Source: Bacillota bacterium
GTDB lineage: Bacteria > Bacillota > Clostridia > Peptostreptococcales > Anaerovoracaceae
Assembly: GCA_022793795.1 (NCBI GenBank)
Contig: JAAWDM010000033.1
Location: forward strand, 1 to 36,513
Reading direction: 5' to 3'
Length of the DNA stretch: 36,513 nt
The position numbers and the translations under genes are program-made. Position 1 is the first letter of the stretch, and each line of letters opens with the position of its first letter. Below are positions 6,587-15,434 of the stretch, piece after piece. Below the pieces are notes generated by a model. It had not been told where the DNA came from, ran no database searches, and was given only the letters and a program-made list of their open reading frames with translations.

Positions 6587-8149
6587 ATGAATGCAGGAAG
6601 CAAAAAGGGCTTGAAAAAAGGAATTGCCCTATTGTTAGTTATCGCCATGCTTCTGGCTACTTTGACTGGATGCGGCGGCGATAAAGAGCCAGCAGCCGAT
6701 GACGGCGAAGCCAGAACAGATCTGGTATATGCTCTGTCCGCAGAACCAAATAAGCTGGACCCAATGGCAATCGCCATGATGAGTACATTTACAATTACTT
6801 ATGCAATCTATGATAATCTGGTAGAAGAGAATGAGAACGGCGAATTCGTTCCATGCCTGGCAGAAAAGGTTGATATCTCTGATGACGAGAAGGTATATAC
6901 TTTCACACTGCGTCAGGGTGTAAAGTTCCATGACGGTTCCGAGATGACCGCAGACGACGTGGTATTCTCCATCAACAGAACCATTGAAAAAGGCTGGGCC
7001 TTCGATATGACCGCGTTCATCGATAAGGTAGAGAAGGTAGATGATTACACAGTAGAGATGACCTTAAATACACCGTTTGGTGGTATGATGGGAAGCCTTG
7101 CATCTCCGTACTTCTCCATCATGAGCAAGAATTATCTGGAAACCAATGGCGATGAGATTGCTGATAGAGAACCGATGGGAACCGGCGCTTATAAGTTCGT
7201 AGAATGGGTAAGCGGCGACCATATCAGCCTGGAAGCCAATGAAGATTATTTCCAGGGCGCTCCTGCCATCAAGAACATCACCTTTAAACCGATTACAGAT
7301 AAGAATACCGGACTGATTTCCTTACAGACTGGTGAAATCGACGCATACTTAAACGTCAATGCAGTGGACATCCCTACTGTAGAAGAGGATGAAACTTTAG
7401 CATTTTATAGCACAGAACTGGCTGCCGTACTTTCCCTGAACATGAACGTGGAAGTAGAGCCGCTGGACAACCCTGACGTAAGAAGAGCTATCAACTATGC
7501 GCTCAATCGTCAGAGCATCATCGACGGTGCATTGGAAGGAAGAGGTACCATTGCAAACTCCTCCATTTCTCCGACTTGCGATGGATATTCTGAAAACGTA
7601 AAGGCTTATGAATACGATGTAGAAAAGGCTAAGGAACTGCTGAAAGGCGCTGGCTATGATGAATCCAATCCTCTGAAGCTGACCATTAAGCTGAAAGAAG
7701 ACGCTAAGAACCAGAAGGTTGCACAGGTTATCCAGAATGACCTGAAACAGGCTAATATAGAAGTAGAAATCGACGTAATGGAGGCAGGCGCTTACACTAC
7801 AGACATTTATTCCAATGGCAACTATGAGATGACTATCAGCAGTTGGTGTGCAATGTTCCCAGATGCATATTCTCTACTATACAGCCAGTTCCATAAAGAC
7901 TGCTATGGCGGTACCGGTAACATTACTCACGTAATGTCTGATGAACTTTCCGGCAAACTGGAAGAGGCAGCCACCAAGACTGGCGATGAAAAGATTAAAG
8001 CCTATGATGAAGTAACACAAATGATTCAGGATGATGCTTATGTGGCATCTCTGGTATATGAGCCAACCACCATTACTACCAGCGCAGGGCTGAAGGGTGT
8101 ACAGGCCAATACTTTAGGTATCTATAAGGTAAAGAAATGGTCCTGGTAA
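6587..8149 (+). CDS. oppA: Oligopeptide ABC transporter substrate-binding lipoprotein
   Basis: This 520-residue SBP_bac_5 family protein binds peptides outside the membrane and delivers them to the permease. The first 28 residues are a lipoprotein signal with the lipobox TLTGC, making C29 the lipidated residue. Family features include LSAEPNKLDPMAI near the mature N-terminus, EKVYTFTLRQGVKFHDG and the TADDVVFSINRT motif. I use ATG 6587, with GAAAGGAGA upstream; an in-frame TTG at 6551 lies inside the leader palindrome and would spoil the signal peptide. It is the first gene of the operon and is followed by a large hairpin (8178-8210) that could keep it more abundant than the permeases. Peptide specificity is inferred from the operon; nickel or other substrates are also known in this family. 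Confidence 0.93.
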   Translation: MNAGSKKGLKKGIALLLVIAMLLATLTGCGGDKEPAADDGEARTDLVYALSAEPNKLDPMAIAMMSTFTITYAIYDNLVEENENGEFVPCLAEKVDISDDEKVYTFTLRQGVKFHDGSEMTADDVVFSINRTIEKGWAFDMTAFIDKVEKVDDYTVEMTLNTPFGGMMGSLASPYFSIMSKNYLETNGDEIADREPMGTGAYKFVEWVSGDHISLEANEDYFQGAPAIKNITFKPITDKNTGLISLQTGEIDAYLNVNAVDIPTVEEDETLAFYSTELAAVLSLNMNVEVEPLDNPDVRRAINYALNRQSIIDGALEGRGTIANSSISPTCDGYSENVKAYEYDVEKAKELLKGAGYDESNPLKLTIKLKEDAKNQKVAQVIQNDLKQANIEVEIDVMEAGAYTTDIYSNGNYEMTISSWCAMFPDAYSLLYSQFHKDCYGGTGNITHVMSDELSGKLEEAATKTGDEKIKAYDEVTQMIQDDAYVASLVYEPTTITTSAGLKGVQANTLGIYKVKKWSW

Positions 8150-8177
8150 ATAGGACGTTTTAACTCCAAAAACTTAT

Positions 8178-8210
8178 AGAATGGAGCTGCCGCGGTGGCG
8201 GCTCCATTCT
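8178..8210 (+). terminator. Intercistronic hairpin between oppA and oppB
   Basis: AGAATGGAGCTGCC and GGCGGCTCCATTCT form a 14-bp stem (one T-G pair) around GCGGT. Only GTCTTTCC follows, without a real T run. It is more likely a 3'-end stabiliser or partial attenuator that raises binding-protein mRNA over permease mRNA than a full terminator. Confidence 0.7.
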
Positions 8211-8255
8211 GTCTTTCCATCGATTTTAAACAGATAGAAACATGAGGTATTACAT

Positions 8256-9188
8256 ATGGGAAAATACATTGCACAGCGTCTGGCTATGATGGTTGTGGTT
8301 GTATTCGGTATTTCGTTTATCGTGTTTACAATCATGAATCTGACGCCAGGAAACGCAGCCTATCTGATCCTGGGACAAAGTGCATCACCTGAACAGGTTG
8401 CAAAGCTGGAAGCGGAACTAGGGCTTAATGATCCGTTCTTTGTCAGATATTTTGATTATATTATCAACATGCTGCAAGGCAATTTCGGTGAATCCTACAA
8501 TACGGGACTTCCAGTGTTCCAGGAGATATTTGCCAGATTTCCGGCTACACTGAAGCTGTCCACTGTGGCCATGTTTTTTGCAGCCCTCATCGGTATTCCG
8601 GTGGGTGTGATTTCGGCAGTGCGTCAGTATTCCTTTACCGATGCGGTTAGCACCACTATGGCATTATTATTTGCATCAATTCCATCCTTTGTAATGGGAC
8701 TGGTTCTCATGCTGGTATTCAGCCTCCATTTGCGTTGGCTACCAGCCACAGGCCTTGATGGAATTGAAAATTATATTCTTCCGGCCATCACTTTATCTAT
8801 GGCTACCATGGCGACGCTGGTTCGAATGACTCGTTCCACCATGCTTGAGGTATTGAAACAGGACTATATTCGTACTGCAAGAGCTAAGGGTGTGGATGAA
8901 AAGACAGTCATTTTAAAACACTCTTTAAGAAATGCGTTGCTTCCAATCGTAACTGTCATCGGTGTGGATTTTGGTTATCTGCTGGGCGGAACCGTTGTCA
9001 TTGAGTCGGTATTTTCGATTAACGGCCTGGGAACGCTATTGATTACTGGTATTCGAATGAAGGATACGCCGACGGTTATGGCGGCAATCATGTTTGTAAC
9101 TCTGGCGTACAGTTTGGTGAATCTGGCGGTAGATATCGTCTATGCGTTTATCGATCCGCGCATCAAGTCACAGTATGAGAGGGGTTGA
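8256..9188 (+). CDS. oppB: Peptide ABC transporter permease (OppB/DppB type)
   Basis: This 310-residue inner-membrane permease forms half of the translocation channel. It starts MGKYIAQRLAMMVVVVFGIS, the standard OppB first helix, followed by an extracytoplasmic segment (LTPGNAAYL, GNFGESYNTGLPV) and about five more helices. The EAA loop that docks to the ATPase is at DYIRTARAKGVDEKTVILKH, and VVIESVFSINGLGTLLITGI is the typical C-terminal region. The ATG has GAGG about nine bases upstream, a modest ribosome binding site. It follows oppA after 106 bp containing the large hairpin, and oppC starts six bases after its stop. Confidence 0.95.
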   Translation: MGKYIAQRLAMMVVVVFGISFIVFTIMNLTPGNAAYLILGQSASPEQVAKLEAELGLNDPFFVRYFDYIINMLQGNFGESYNTGLPVFQEIFARFPATLKLSTVAMFFAALIGIPVGVISAVRQYSFTDAVSTTMALLFASIPSFVMGLVLMLVFSLHLRWLPATGLDGIENYILPAITLSMATMATLVRMTRSTMLEVLKQDYIRTARAKGVDEKTVILKHSLRNALLPIVTVIGVDFGYLLGGTVVIESVFSINGLGTLLITGIRMKDTPTVMAAIMFVTLAYSLVNLAVDIVYAFIDPRIKSQYERG

Positions 9189-9194
9189 TGGGCT

Positions 9195-10085
9195 ATGAAA
9201 AAACAGAATAATCAAGACAATAACGGCGCTTTTAAGAGTAGAAGCCAGTGGGCGTCTATCTGGATGCGTTTAAAAAAGAATAGAATGGCCATGGTCGGCA
9301 TGTTCCTGCTCATTGCTATGATTTTAATTGCAGTATTTGCCGATTTGATTGCAGATTATGATACCTTGGCCATCGGACAGGATCAGTCCATTCGTATGCA
9401 GGGGCCGTCAGGGGATCACTGGTTTGGAACAGACCAATTCGGTCGTGACGTCCTTGCCAGAATCATTCACGGTTCGAGAATTTCTCTTTCCATGAGTATT
9501 ATCGCCATGTCCATCGCTGTAGCCATTGGCGCCATCATCGGAGCCATCGCTGGCTATTATGGCGGTACGGTGGACAATATACTGATGCGTATTATGGATA
9601 TTTTGCTGGCGATACCGCCGATGCTCATGTCCATTTCCATTGTAGCTGCGTTAGGCCAGAGTATGGTTAACCTATTGATTGCATTGGCCATCGCCTATAT
9701 ACCGGTATTTGCTCGTGTCATTCGTTCCTCGATTCTCTCTATTAAGGATCAGGAATTTATCGAGGCGGCAAGGTCTTGCGGCAGCAGCAACAAGCGAATC
9801 ATATTTAAACATATTGTACCAAACGCCATTGGGCCGATTATTGTACAGGCTACTTTAGCCATGGGTGCAACCATCCTGATTATTGCTTCACTCAGTTTTA
9901 TGGGTCTGGGCGTAAAACCGCCTGAACCAGAGTGGGGAACCATGCTTTACGAAGGAAGAGACTTCTTGAAGCAGGCGCCATACCTGGTATTGTTCCCAGG
10001 TGGAGCCATTACCCTTGCAGTTATTTCATTGAACCTATTGGGCGACGGTTTGAGAGATGCTCTTGACCCGCGTCTGCGTAACTAA
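9195..10085 (+). CDS. oppC: Peptide ABC transporter permease (OppC/DppC type)
   Basis: This 296-residue second permease subunit has the OppC N-terminal domain (SQWASIWMRLKKNRMAMVGM, helix 1), the conserved GTDQFGRDVLARIIHGSRIS segment, and an EAA loop at EFIEAARSCGSSNKRIIFKH. It ends GDGLRDALDPRLRN, the characteristic OppC/DppC tail. GGGGTTGATGG provides the ribosome binding site. It pairs with OppB to form the heterodimeric channel. Confidence 0.95.
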   Translation: MKKQNNQDNNGAFKSRSQWASIWMRLKKNRMAMVGMFLLIAMILIAVFADLIADYDTLAIGQDQSIRMQGPSGDHWFGTDQFGRDVLARIIHGSRISLSMSIIAMSIAVAIGAIIGAIAGYYGGTVDNILMRIMDILLAIPPMLMSISIVAALGQSMVNLLIALAIAYIPVFARVIRSSILSIKDQEFIEAARSCGSSNKRIIFKHIVPNAIGPIIVQATLAMGATILIIASLSFMGLGVKPPEPEWGTMLYEGRDFLKQAPYLVLFPGGAITLAVISLNLLGDGLRDALDPRLRN

Positions 10086-10098
10086 TGGAGGAAGCAGG

Positions 10099-11079
10099 AT
10101 GAGTAATAAACTGTTGGAAATTAAAAATATATCGGCAGAATACAGAACCGATGACGGTGTGTCCAAGGTACTCAACGACGTGACTCTCTCCTTAGGGAAT
10201 GGCGAGACTTTAGGCCTTGTGGGAGAGACCGGAGCAGGAAAGACAACGACAGCCCTGGCCATCATGGGGCTTTTGCCAAAGCGTACTGGATTTATCACCA
10301 ATGGCAGCATCGAGTTTGCCGAGGAAGGCAATCTGCTGGAAAAGAATGAGGAGATCATGAAGGCTATCCGCGGTCATAGAATCTCTATGATTTTCCAGGA
10401 CCCTATGACCAGTTTAAATCCGGTTATCCGTGTAGGCGAGCAGATTAAGGAATCCTTTAAGGTTCACATGCCAGATCTTTCTGATGAGGATATGGAAAAG
10501 AAGGTAGATGAAATCCTGGAGATGGTAGGTATTCCTGCTGCTCGTAAAAGGGAGTATCCTCACCAGTTTTCTGGAGGTATGAAGCAGAGAGTGGTCATCG
10601 CCATGGCCCTTTCCTGCGAACCACAACTTCTCATTGCTGACGAGCCAACCACAGCTTTGGATGTAACCATCCAGGCCCAGGTTCTTCATATGATGGATAA
10701 CCTGAAAAAGAAACTGAATACTTCTATGATTCTGATTACTCACGATTTGGGCATCGTTTCCCAAAATTGTGAGAAAGTGGCGGTCATGTATGCAGGTTCT
10801 ATCATTGAATCGGGAACAGCAGAGGAAATTTTCTTAAATGAAGACCATCATCCATATACTATAGGTCTGTTTGGTTCTATTCCAGATTTGAAAAAGCAGA
10901 CCAGAAGACTGTCGCCTATCGATGGGCTAATGCCAGATCCGATGGATTTACCCAGCGGCTGCGTGTTCCATCCTAGATGCCCAAAGTGTATGGAAATTTG
11001 TAAGAATGAGGTGCCAGAGTCAGTATCCATGGGCGGAGAACATCAGATTAAATGTCACTTGTTCAAGGAGGTGGAATAG
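10099..11079 (+). CDS. oppD: Peptide ABC transporter ATPase (OppD/DppD type)
   Basis: This 326-residue ATP-binding subunit powers peptide import. Walker A is GETGAGKTT (42-50), the signature SGGMKQR begins at S158, and Walker B ends in D181-E182 (LLIADEPTTALD). The C-terminal oligopeptide/dipeptide-transporter domain carries the cysteines of HPRCPKCMEICKN, which in relatives bind an iron-sulfur cluster or metal. I use ATG 10099 with GGAGG eight bases upstream; the longer frame from 10057 lies wholly inside oppC. Its stop codon is immediately followed by the oppF ATG. Confidence 0.95.
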   Translation: MSNKLLEIKNISAEYRTDDGVSKVLNDVTLSLGNGETLGLVGETGAGKTTTALAIMGLLPKRTGFITNGSIEFAEEGNLLEKNEEIMKAIRGHRISMIFQDPMTSLNPVIRVGEQIKESFKVHMPDLSDEDMEKKVDEILEMVGIPAARKREYPHQFSGGMKQRVVIAMALSCEPQLLIADEPTTALDVTIQAQVLHMMDNLKKKLNTSMILITHDLGIVSQNCEKVAVMYAGSIIESGTAEEIFLNEDHHPYTIGLFGSIPDLKKQTRRLSPIDGLMPDPMDLPSGCVFHPRCPKCMEICKNEVPESVSMGGEHQIKCHLFKEVE

Positions 11080-12042
11080 ATGGAAACTCCTGTATTGGAA
11101 GTAAAACATTTAAAGAAATATTTTAAGACGCCTGCTGGACAGCTTCATGCAGTGGACGATGTGAATTTCACCATTGAAAAGGGACATACCTTAGGCGTGG
11201 TAGGAGAGTCGGGCTGCGGCAAGACTACCCTGGGCAGAACCATTTTGCGCCTTCTGGAACCTACCAGCGGAGAAATCTACTTTAATGGAGAGGACATCAC
11301 CAAGGCGAAGAAGGATCGGATGAAAGCCATTCGCCGTCAGATGCAGCTGATTTTCCAGGACCCTTATGCTTCCCTGAATCCGAGAATGTCGGTGGCGGAA
11401 ATCATCAAGGAGCCGATGATTGTCAATAAGATGTATCCGACGAAAGCAGAACTGGACAAAAGAGTGCAGGAACTGATGGAAGTGGTGGGCCTAGCGCCTC
11501 GTCTGATGAATACCTATCCCCATGAGATGGATGGAGGAAGACGGCAAAGAGTGGGTATCGCAAGAGCGCTGGCGACCAATCCAGAGTTTATCGTGTGCGA
11601 TGAGCCTGTTTCTGCCCTTGACGTATCCATTCAGGCCCAGATTCTCAATCTGATGATGGATTTGCAGGAAGAGAAGCAGCTTTCTTATTTGTTCATCACC
11701 CATGATCTCAGCGTGGTAAAGCATATTTCCACGGAGATTGCGGTGATGTACCTGGGACAGTGCGTGGAAAAAGCGCCGACGGCAGAACTATTTGAAAATC
11801 CGCTACATCCGTATACCAAGGCCCTCTTGTCAGCCATTCCTGCCATCGATATTACCCAGAGGGGTAAGGAGATGGAGTTGTTGACAGGGGAGGTACATTC
11901 TCCGGTCAATCCGGTAAATTATTGCCGCTTCCATTCCAGATGCAAGTTTGCTTGCGAGGCGTGTAAGGAACATGAATATGAACTCAAGGAAGTTTCACCG
12001 GGACATTTCTGTGCATGTCCGATGTGCGGCAGCTTAGAGTAA
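11080..12042 (+). CDS. oppF: Peptide ABC transporter ATPase (OppF/DppF type)
   Basis: This 320-residue partner ATPase of OppD has Walker [10 protein letters not shown] (42-50) and Walker B with D174-E175 ([12 protein letters not shown]). The signature motif reads MDGGRRQR: D151 replaces the serine of canonical SGG. I have the impression that DGGR variants occur among clostridial peptide-transporter ATPases, so this may be a lineage trait and not damage. The C-terminal domain is cysteine-rich ([21 protein letters not shown], with C in FCACPMC). The start directly abuts the oppD stop, with AAGGAGG upstream, which indicates tight coupling. Confidence 0.94.
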   Translation: METPVLEVKHLKKYFKTPAGQLHAVDDVNFTIEKGHTLGVVGESGCGKTTLGRTILRLLEPTSGEIYFNGEDITKAKKDRMKAIRRQMQLIFQDPYASLNPRMSVAEIIKEPMIVNKMYPTKAELDKRVQELMEVVGLAPRLMNTYPHEMDGGRRQRVGIARALATNPEFIVCDEPVSALDVSIQAQILNLMMDLQEEKQLSYLFITHDLSVVKHISTEIAVMYLGQCVEKAPTAELFENPLHPYTKALLSAIPAIDITQRGKEMELLTGEVHSPVNPVNYCRFHSRCKFACEACKEHEYELKEVSPGHFCACPMCGSLE

Positions 12043-12070
12043 AATATGAAGGTTTGAGGAATATAGAAAA

Positions 12071-13306
12071 ATGAATCAAAAGAAAGTAGAAAATTATGCA
12101 GATTTGATTCTGCGAAGAGGCGTAGGCTTGGTGGCGGGCGATGTGCTGGTCGTCGAGGAAACCTCTGTGACTGCCATTGCATTTTTGCGCGTTCTGGTAA
12201 AAAGAGCCTATGAACTTGGGGCAAAGGATGTGGTGATTCACTTCGCGGACCAAGAACTTACCAGAATCAGACTGGAGAATGCTTCATTGGAGACCTTATC
12301 TGTGATGCCAGATTGGTGGGTGGAATCCAGAAACTATTATGGTGAAATTGGAGCTTGTTTCCTACGGTTAAATAACGATAGTCCAGACGGTCTGGCTGGT
12401 GTGGCCAATGATAAGATTGCAGCCTGGAAACAGGCAACCACAGAACCCCTTAAGGCCCTCAGCTTTGTGAAAAAGGAGAATCGGGTCAAGTGGAGCGCAT
12501 CGGTTATTCCTGGAGAAGCATGGGCCCAGAAGGTATTTCCAGACCTGCCTGTAGAGGAGGCTATGGAACGGCTATGGGAGGCCATTTTCGATGCCTGCTA
12601 TGTGACGGAAGAAAGCGGTGTTGACGGTTGGGACAAACATATCGATGAGATGTGGGAAAATGCCAAGAAGATCAATGCCCTTCAGCTTCGGAAACTTCAC
12701 TTTACCAATTCCCTGGGTACGGATATCACCATGTCCATCTGTGATGACGGCATTTTCACCGGCGGTATCTGTCACTGCCCAGAACCGGATGGGGAGCTTT
12801 TTGCGCCTAATATACCTACAGAGGAAATTTTGGCCACCCCTCACAAGATGAAGGTGGACGGTGTGGTCTACAGTTCCATGCCTTTCGTTCATGCAGGAAA
12901 TGTGGTGGATGGTATGCGGCTGGTGTTTAAGGATGGTGAGGTGGTAGCGTACAGCGCTAAGGTGGGAGAGGATATCGTAAAGGGTATTCTGGAAACCGAC
13001 GAGGGCGCTCGCCGTGCCGGAGAGATTGCTCTGGTGCCGTTCGACTCGCCTATCAATCAGAGCGGACTTTTGTTCTATAATACCTTGTTTGATGAAAACG
13101 CAGCTTGCCACATTGCGTTGGGAGCAGGATATTCAGACGTCATCCTAGGTGAAGATCGGAGTCAGCAGGCATTGGAAGCTAAAGGGCTTAACGCTTCTGC
13201 TCTCCATGTGGACTTTATGTTCGGTACCGCTGATATGCAGTGCATAGGCACCTGTGCAAACGGAGAGGAAGTCCTCTTCTTTAAAGATGGAAAATTCAAT
13301 TTATAG
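12071..13306 (+). CDS. Aminopeptidase, family M29 (AmpS/aminopeptidase T type)
   Basis: This 411-residue cytosolic metallo-aminopeptidase releases N-terminal residues from peptides. The co-catalytic metal ligands of the M29 family can be placed: E251 (in NIPTEEILATPHK), E318 (GEIALVPFD), H347 (NAACHIALGAGY), Y354, H379 and D381 (HVDFMFGTADM). The N-terminal domain is typical (YADLILRRGVGLVAGDVLVV). It is the last gene of the peptide-import operon, 28 bp after oppF with a weak AGGA site, and is followed by a strong terminator. This arrangement implies that imported oligopeptides are degraded from the N-terminus to free amino acids for fermentation. Confidence 0.94.
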   Translation: MNQKKVENYADLILRRGVGLVAGDVLVVEETSVTAIAFLRVLVKRAYELGAKDVVIHFADQELTRIRLENASLETLSVMPDWWVESRNYYGEIGACFLRLNNDSPDGLAGVANDKIAAWKQATTEPLKALSFVKKENRVKWSASVIPGEAWAQKVFPDLPVEEAMERLWEAIFDACYVTEESGVDGWDKHIDEMWENAKKINALQLRKLHFTNSLGTDITMSICDDGIFTGGICHCPEPDGELFAPNIPTEEILATPHKMKVDGVVYSSMPFVHAGNVVDGMRLVFKDGEVVAYSAKVGEDIVKGILETDEGARRAGEIALVPFDSPINQSGLLFYNTLFDENAACHIALGAGYSDVILGEDRSQQALEAKGLNASALHVDFMFGTADMQCIGTCANGEEVLFFKDGKFNL

Positions 13307-13326
13307 ACGCGATTGTTAGAATTTGT

Positions 13327-13384
13327 AAAAGGAACTGCCGCCCAGTTGACCAATTAAGTCGACTAGGGCGGCAGTTCCTTTTTT
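13327..13384 (+). terminator. Strong terminator of the opp-aminopeptidase operon
   Basis: A perfect 17-bp stem is formed by 13327-13343 and 13366-13382. It is extended by AGTTGAC/GTCGACT with one bulged A and a 7-nt loop, and the right arm continues into a T run. It is one of the most stable structures in the window. Confidence 0.95.
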
Positions 13385-13469
13385 ATGGGGGCGGAGATGA
13401 TGGGAGACAGATGCGCCCTTTATACAATGGTGTTTTATGAATTAAATAAGTTGAATTTATGAAGATATA

Positions 13470-13497
13470 TTGACAAAAAATGAAAAAATAGTAAAAT
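13470..13497 (+). promoter_or_regulatory. Promoter of the cysteine-peptidase gene
   Basis: TTGACA (13470-13475), a 16-bp spacer and TAAAAT (13492-13497) lie in a very AT-rich stretch and give a leader of about 35 nt that ends in AAGGAGGAG. Confidence 0.65.
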
Positions 13498-13540
13498 AAT
13501 TAAAAAATAATACAGTTTATTACTAAAAAGGAGGAGAAAA

Positions 13541-14713
13541 ATGAGAAAGTATTCAAACATAATTTTAATTGTTGCTTTAATTGCAATTTTATTTCTGACA
13601 CAAACAATTGTTTCGTTTGCTATGGTTCTTCCAAATTCAGATATAGCAAGTGAGACATCTAATCAACTAGATTCATTAGATATTATGTTAATTGCTTATA
13701 GGTATCTAGCAGCAACAGATTTAGATAATGAATTTGAGAAAAATAGTATTTGGGATAATACGACGGGTGTAAGAAAAATTGAACCAATTTATGATACAGA
13801 AGATAATATTCTGGCCTATTATGTTTCTTTTCTTCCGGATGGATATATTATTGTGAATAATAATATATTAAATCCAATGGCTATTGAATTTTCTGCAATT
13901 CGTGGGGAAGAGGAGATGCAGTTAGAATCAAAAGCAAAAAATGAAAAACTTGTTTATGGAATTTTAGAAGAAAACAATTTTAATAGTAGGACATTTGAGA
14001 CAGGGTTAGAACAAATGGAAGTTTTAAAGTATACCCAAAATATGCAAGATTTTTTGAACACACCTAATTATGAGGAGCAGATATTACATGAGGAATTAAG
14101 AACCCAGTTGATAAATAAGAGGGGAAACATAATTCCTAGAGATACAGATGCCACATATGGAATTGTTTCTAGCGCTAATTTGCCAACAGGAACATATGCT
14201 ACACGAAATTTGACTGAATTCTCAACTACAAATTGGGGCACAATGAGTGAGTTTAAATCATATGTTGGAGATGCAAATAACTATTGCGGTGCAACAGCAG
14301 CGTTTAACGTTGTAAATTACTATCAGCATAGGTATAATAGAAGTTCTTTATTATATGGGAACAGTAGAACCTCCACGTTTGTGCAGTTATTTAATAAGAT
14401 AGGAAATGGTCCGGTTCTTCCTAATACAATCAATCAAGGATTAAAGGAATATGTAGAAAGTAGGGGTTCCTCTTTTTCATATACGGATTCTAATACTTTT
14501 CCTTATATTAAACAACAAATTAATGATGGAAAAATGTCAATTATGTTATTAAGCAGTGCGATTAACAAGTGGCATTATGTAAATGTAATTGGATATAGAG
14601 ACTATTCTAGTGGAACAGACTATGTAAGAATTATCAATGGATGGCAACATTCTGTTGATAAGTATGTTGCTGGAAATAATTTTACAATGAACTATATTAC
14701 CCATATATCATGA
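13541..14713 (+). CDS. Secreted papain-like (C39/C10-like) cysteine peptidase
   Basis: This 390-residue secreted protein has a signal peptide in residues 1-28 (ILIVALIAILFLTQTIVSFA). Residues 45-125 resemble the propeptide of streptopain-type enzymes (AYYVSFLPDGYIIVNNN). The C-terminal part has the layout of a papain-fold peptidase: nucleophile C249 in NNYCGATAAFNVVNYYQ, H345 in NKWHYVNVIGYR and N366 in RIINGWQHS. The oxyanion-hole residue could be N246 or N247 instead of the usual Gln. No ABC transporter accompanies it, so it is not a bacteriocin-export C39 domain; it is more likely a free extracellular or wall-facing protease or amidase. The gene is strikingly AT-rich compared with neighbours, which suggests recent acquisition. 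AAGGAGGAG precedes the ATG. Confidence 0.75.
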   Translation: MRKYSNIILIVALIAILFLTQTIVSFAMVLPNSDIASETSNQLDSLDIMLIAYRYLAATDLDNEFEKNSIWDNTTGVRKIEPIYDTEDNILAYYVSFLPDGYIIVNNNILNPMAIEFSAIRGEEEMQLESKAKNEKLVYGILEENNFNSRTFETGLEQMEVLKYTQNMQDFLNTPNYEEQILHEELRTQLINKRGNIIPRDTDATYGIVSSANLPTGTYATRNLTEFSTTNWGTMSEFKSYVGDANNYCGATAAFNVVNYYQHRYNRSSLLYGNSRTSTFVQLFNKIGNGPVLPNTINQGLKEYVESRGSSFSYTDSNTFPYIKQQINDGKMSIMLLSSAINKWHYVNVIGYRDYSSGTDYVRIINGWQHSVDKYVAGNNFTMNYITHIS

Positions 14714-14728
14714 TAACGAAAAAGAACT

Positions 14729-15193
14729 ATGATTGAGCTAATTAGCGACTGGAGATTTTGGCTGCTTTTGATGGTTTTGATTGGTTTTGCAGCAATGAGC
14801 CTTCGCTTAAAGAAGGAGGGCTATACAGATTGGATTTATTCAATGAGCAAGTGTGGAATTGGAACAGTCGCATTATATTTCATTATACTAAGTGCAAGAT
14901 ACCTTTTACCTGAAATAGTGACCTTAATTTGGGCTGTCACCAGGGTTGAAACACTGTTTTTATTTATTTCGCTTTTGCTTTTGCTTTGCGGAAAGTATCT
15001 GTCTGGAATCGGAAGCGGAATTGGTTACATGCTGGGTATTATTGTCGGAACATGGCGTGATACTAGAGGAGATGAGTATTGTGGCTCTGACGGTTGGTTT
15101 TGTGTCATAGTAGGGTTCGTACTTGGAATTTTGGTAGGTGGCATTGTAGGAGCACTAAAGGGAGTACGAGACAAGCAGGGAGTAAGGAAATGA
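14729..15193 (+). CDS. Small multi-spanning membrane protein of unknown function
   Basis: This 154-residue hydrophobic protein has about four to five membrane segments (near residues 7-24, 42-62, 70-88, 92-110 and 121-146) and short charged loops (KKEGYTDW, RDTRGDEYC). I recognise no family. The C-terminal helix is glycine-rich (GFVLGILVGGIVGALKG), with a basic tail. It starts 15 bp after the peptidase stop and has no good ribosome binding site, only AAAAAGAA, so it may depend on translation of the peptidase gene. By position it could be an immunity, anchoring or export partner of the peptidase; this is inference only. Confidence 0.65.
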   Translation: MIELISDWRFWLLLMVLIGFAAMSLRLKKEGYTDWIYSMSKCGIGTVALYFIILSARYLLPEIVTLIWAVTRVETLFLFISLLLLLCGKYLSGIGSGIGYMLGIIVGTWRDTRGDEYCGSDGWFCVIVGFVLGILVGGIVGALKGVRDKQGVRK

Positions 15194-15350
15194 AAAAGCG
15201 AAATTTATATATCTTCATCTGCATCGTTACTTTTCGCTTTGTATTTGCCAGCTGAATTTAGATGTGAGATCCTTTATTAGAACATGTTTTTTGTTCTGCT
15301 CCAAGGGATAGTGTGAGCAGCAGTTATTTATGAAAGAGTAGAATAGGAAG

Positions 15351-15403
15351 GGAACTGTGGCACAGTTGATGAAAAAAATCAGCCGGAGCCACAGCTCCTT
15401 TTT
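15351..15403. terminator. Terminator between the peptidase island and the ferredoxin gene
   Basis: On the plus strand GGAGC-CACA-GCTCC (15385-15398) is followed by TTTTT. A wider stem pairs GGAACTGTGGC (15351-15361) with GCCACAGCTCC (15388-15398), one mismatch. On the minus strand a T7 run follows six bases after the small hairpin, so both convergent transcripts may stop here. The rest of 15194-15434 contains only an AGAACA/TGTTCT hairpin near 15280-15298 and no gene. Confidence 0.75.
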
Positions 15404-15434
15404 CGTTTCCTTTGTTTGATAGAGGGGAACTGTT

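Noticed and set aside
13541..14713. Bacteriocin-processing C39 peptidase domain
   Set aside because: There is no fused or adjacent ABC exporter and no double-glycine precursor gene; a signal peptide and propeptide point to a free secreted enzyme.
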